In this document: piece after piece, positions 34,079 through 34,380 of the stretch
Layout: every line of letters begins with the position of its first letter
How positions within the stretch are numbered: position 1 is the first letter of the stretch
NCBI GenBank assembly: GCA_945861885.1
Contig: CAMAVR010000039.1
Span: 1 to 34,380 of the forward strand
Source of the DNA: Nannocystis exedens
Lineage (GTDB): Bacteria > Myxococcota_A > Polyangia > Polyangiales > Polyangiaceae
Length of the DNA: 34,380 nt
Direction of reading: 5' to 3'
The notes under the pieces: model-generated
What the model was told of the DNA's origin: nothing
What the model saw: the letters and a program-made list of their open reading frames with translations, nothing else
The model's database searches: none
Position numbers and translations under genes: made by a program

Positions 34079-34338
34079 AACGCAACTCTTTCCAATTTAC
34101 TACAAGGGGAGGACTGCTGTTGTTACAGCTGTTGACGATTTTTGGACCGGCGTTGGCGTCGTTCCGCTGCTCATCGCACTCGTCACGGCGCTCGCTGACG
34201 GGCGTGCCGGTAATATAGGGCGTGATCTCATAATCTGATCTGCCCACGTAAACGTGCCCGTGCCCGTAAACGTGCCCGGTTTTTTCGGTGCAATGTCGTT
34301 CTCAAGCAACTTTGTCCGTCGGCGGTCGATGATCATTC
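34079..34338. other. Intergenic region with a dispersed repeat copy
   Basis: These 260 bases contain an AAGGGGAGGA run at 34104-34113, a small hairpin at 34116-34129, a CACGTAAACGTG palindrome at 34246-34257 and the second 28-bp repeat copy at 34259-34286. A 32-codon frame from TTG 34120 to 34218 follows the AAGGGGAGGA run, but it has no recognisable features. I see no convincing gene or promoter. Confidence 0.5.
34259..34286 (+). repeat. Copy 2 of the 28-bp dispersed direct repeat
   Basis: These 28 bases are identical to 7963-7990 and likewise end in GGTTTTTTC. They are preceded at 34247-34260 by another CGTAAACGTGCCCG unit. The first of those units is part of a CACGT-AA-ACGTG palindrome. 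It lies about 50 bp upstream of the partial gene at the right edge. Confidence 0.7.
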
Positions 34339-34380
34339 ATGATTCTCGACCACGAAAAACTCGACGTTTATCATCTCGCC
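34339..34380 (+). CDS. Start of a probable four-helix-bundle (S23/avd-like) protein, 3' partial
   Basis: Only 14 codons are inside the window: MILDHEKLDVYHLA. The DHEKLDVYxLA opening is what I recall for the small four-helix-bundle proteins (23S rRNA intervening-sequence/avd-like) that are numerous in myxobacterial genomes. No clear Shine-Dalgarno precedes the ATG. The call depends on a very short peptide and should be confirmed with downstream sequence. Confidence 0.5.
   Translation, partial: MILDHEKLDVYHLA

Noticed and set aside
34116..34143. Intrinsic terminator after the cysteine-rich lipoprotein
   Set aside because: The stem is only 5 bp and the T-run starts about 9 bases after it.
34100..34336. 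Leftward 78-codon gene near the right edge
   Set aside because: Ser/Thr/Pro-rich, runs through the dispersed repeat and shows no family features.

Overview
The window reads as chromosomal DNA of a Gram-negative deltaproteobacterium, most likely a member of Myxococcota with mid-range GC. The evidence is a TPR/GAF/sigma-54 regulator of the very large kind, paired b and b' ATP synthase stalk genes, a complete pilMNOPQ cluster, many lipoproteins and beta-barrels including a 37-cysteine lipoprotein, and what looks like the start of a small four-helix-bundle (S23/avd-like) gene at the right edge. The taxonomy is inferred from gene content only. I saw no tRNA, rRNA, CRISPR array, insertion sequence or integrase.

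Layout. Bases 1-3498 hold the 3' part of a giant enhancer-binding regulator whose N-terminus lies outside the window. Bases 3698-7934 are a rightward ATP synthase cluster (b', b, delta, alpha, gamma), with no beta or epsilon after gamma and no a or c before b'. A polysaccharide flippase follows at 8064-9407. A leftward run from 18393 to 9434 is pilM-N-O-P-Q, then an M1 aminopeptidase with HEAT repeats, an enoyl-CoA hydratase and an orphan RND/HlyD adaptor. Spacing is tight enough for one operon. Divergent from pilM, across about 350 bp, is a FliA/WhiG-type sigma factor with a possible sigma-54 promoter.

A second leftward run from 27736 to 19432 is an RlmI-like rRNA methyltransferase, a HAD phosphatase, an ArgD-like aminotransferase, a P-type-ATPase-derived membrane protein that has lost every catalytic motif, a KimA-like permease and an RluA-family pseudouridine synthase. 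To its right come a small beta-barrel and a propeller-like lipoprotein (both +). Then a leftward three-gene set encodes two thioredoxin-fold lipoproteins and a large outer-membrane barrel, with a cysteine-rich lipoprotein starting divergently only 29 bp away.

The most unusual items are the P-type ATPase pseudoenzyme (22473-24368), the thiol-redox/cysteine-rich lipoprotein locus (29778-34078), the split ATP synthase cluster with an inserted loop in alpha, and a family of hairpin-forming repeats. That family comprises a 28-bp direct repeat at 7963 and 34259 and a long GC-rich inverted repeat at 29655-29770. Functions of the two best candidates are hypotheses drawn from motifs and gene order.
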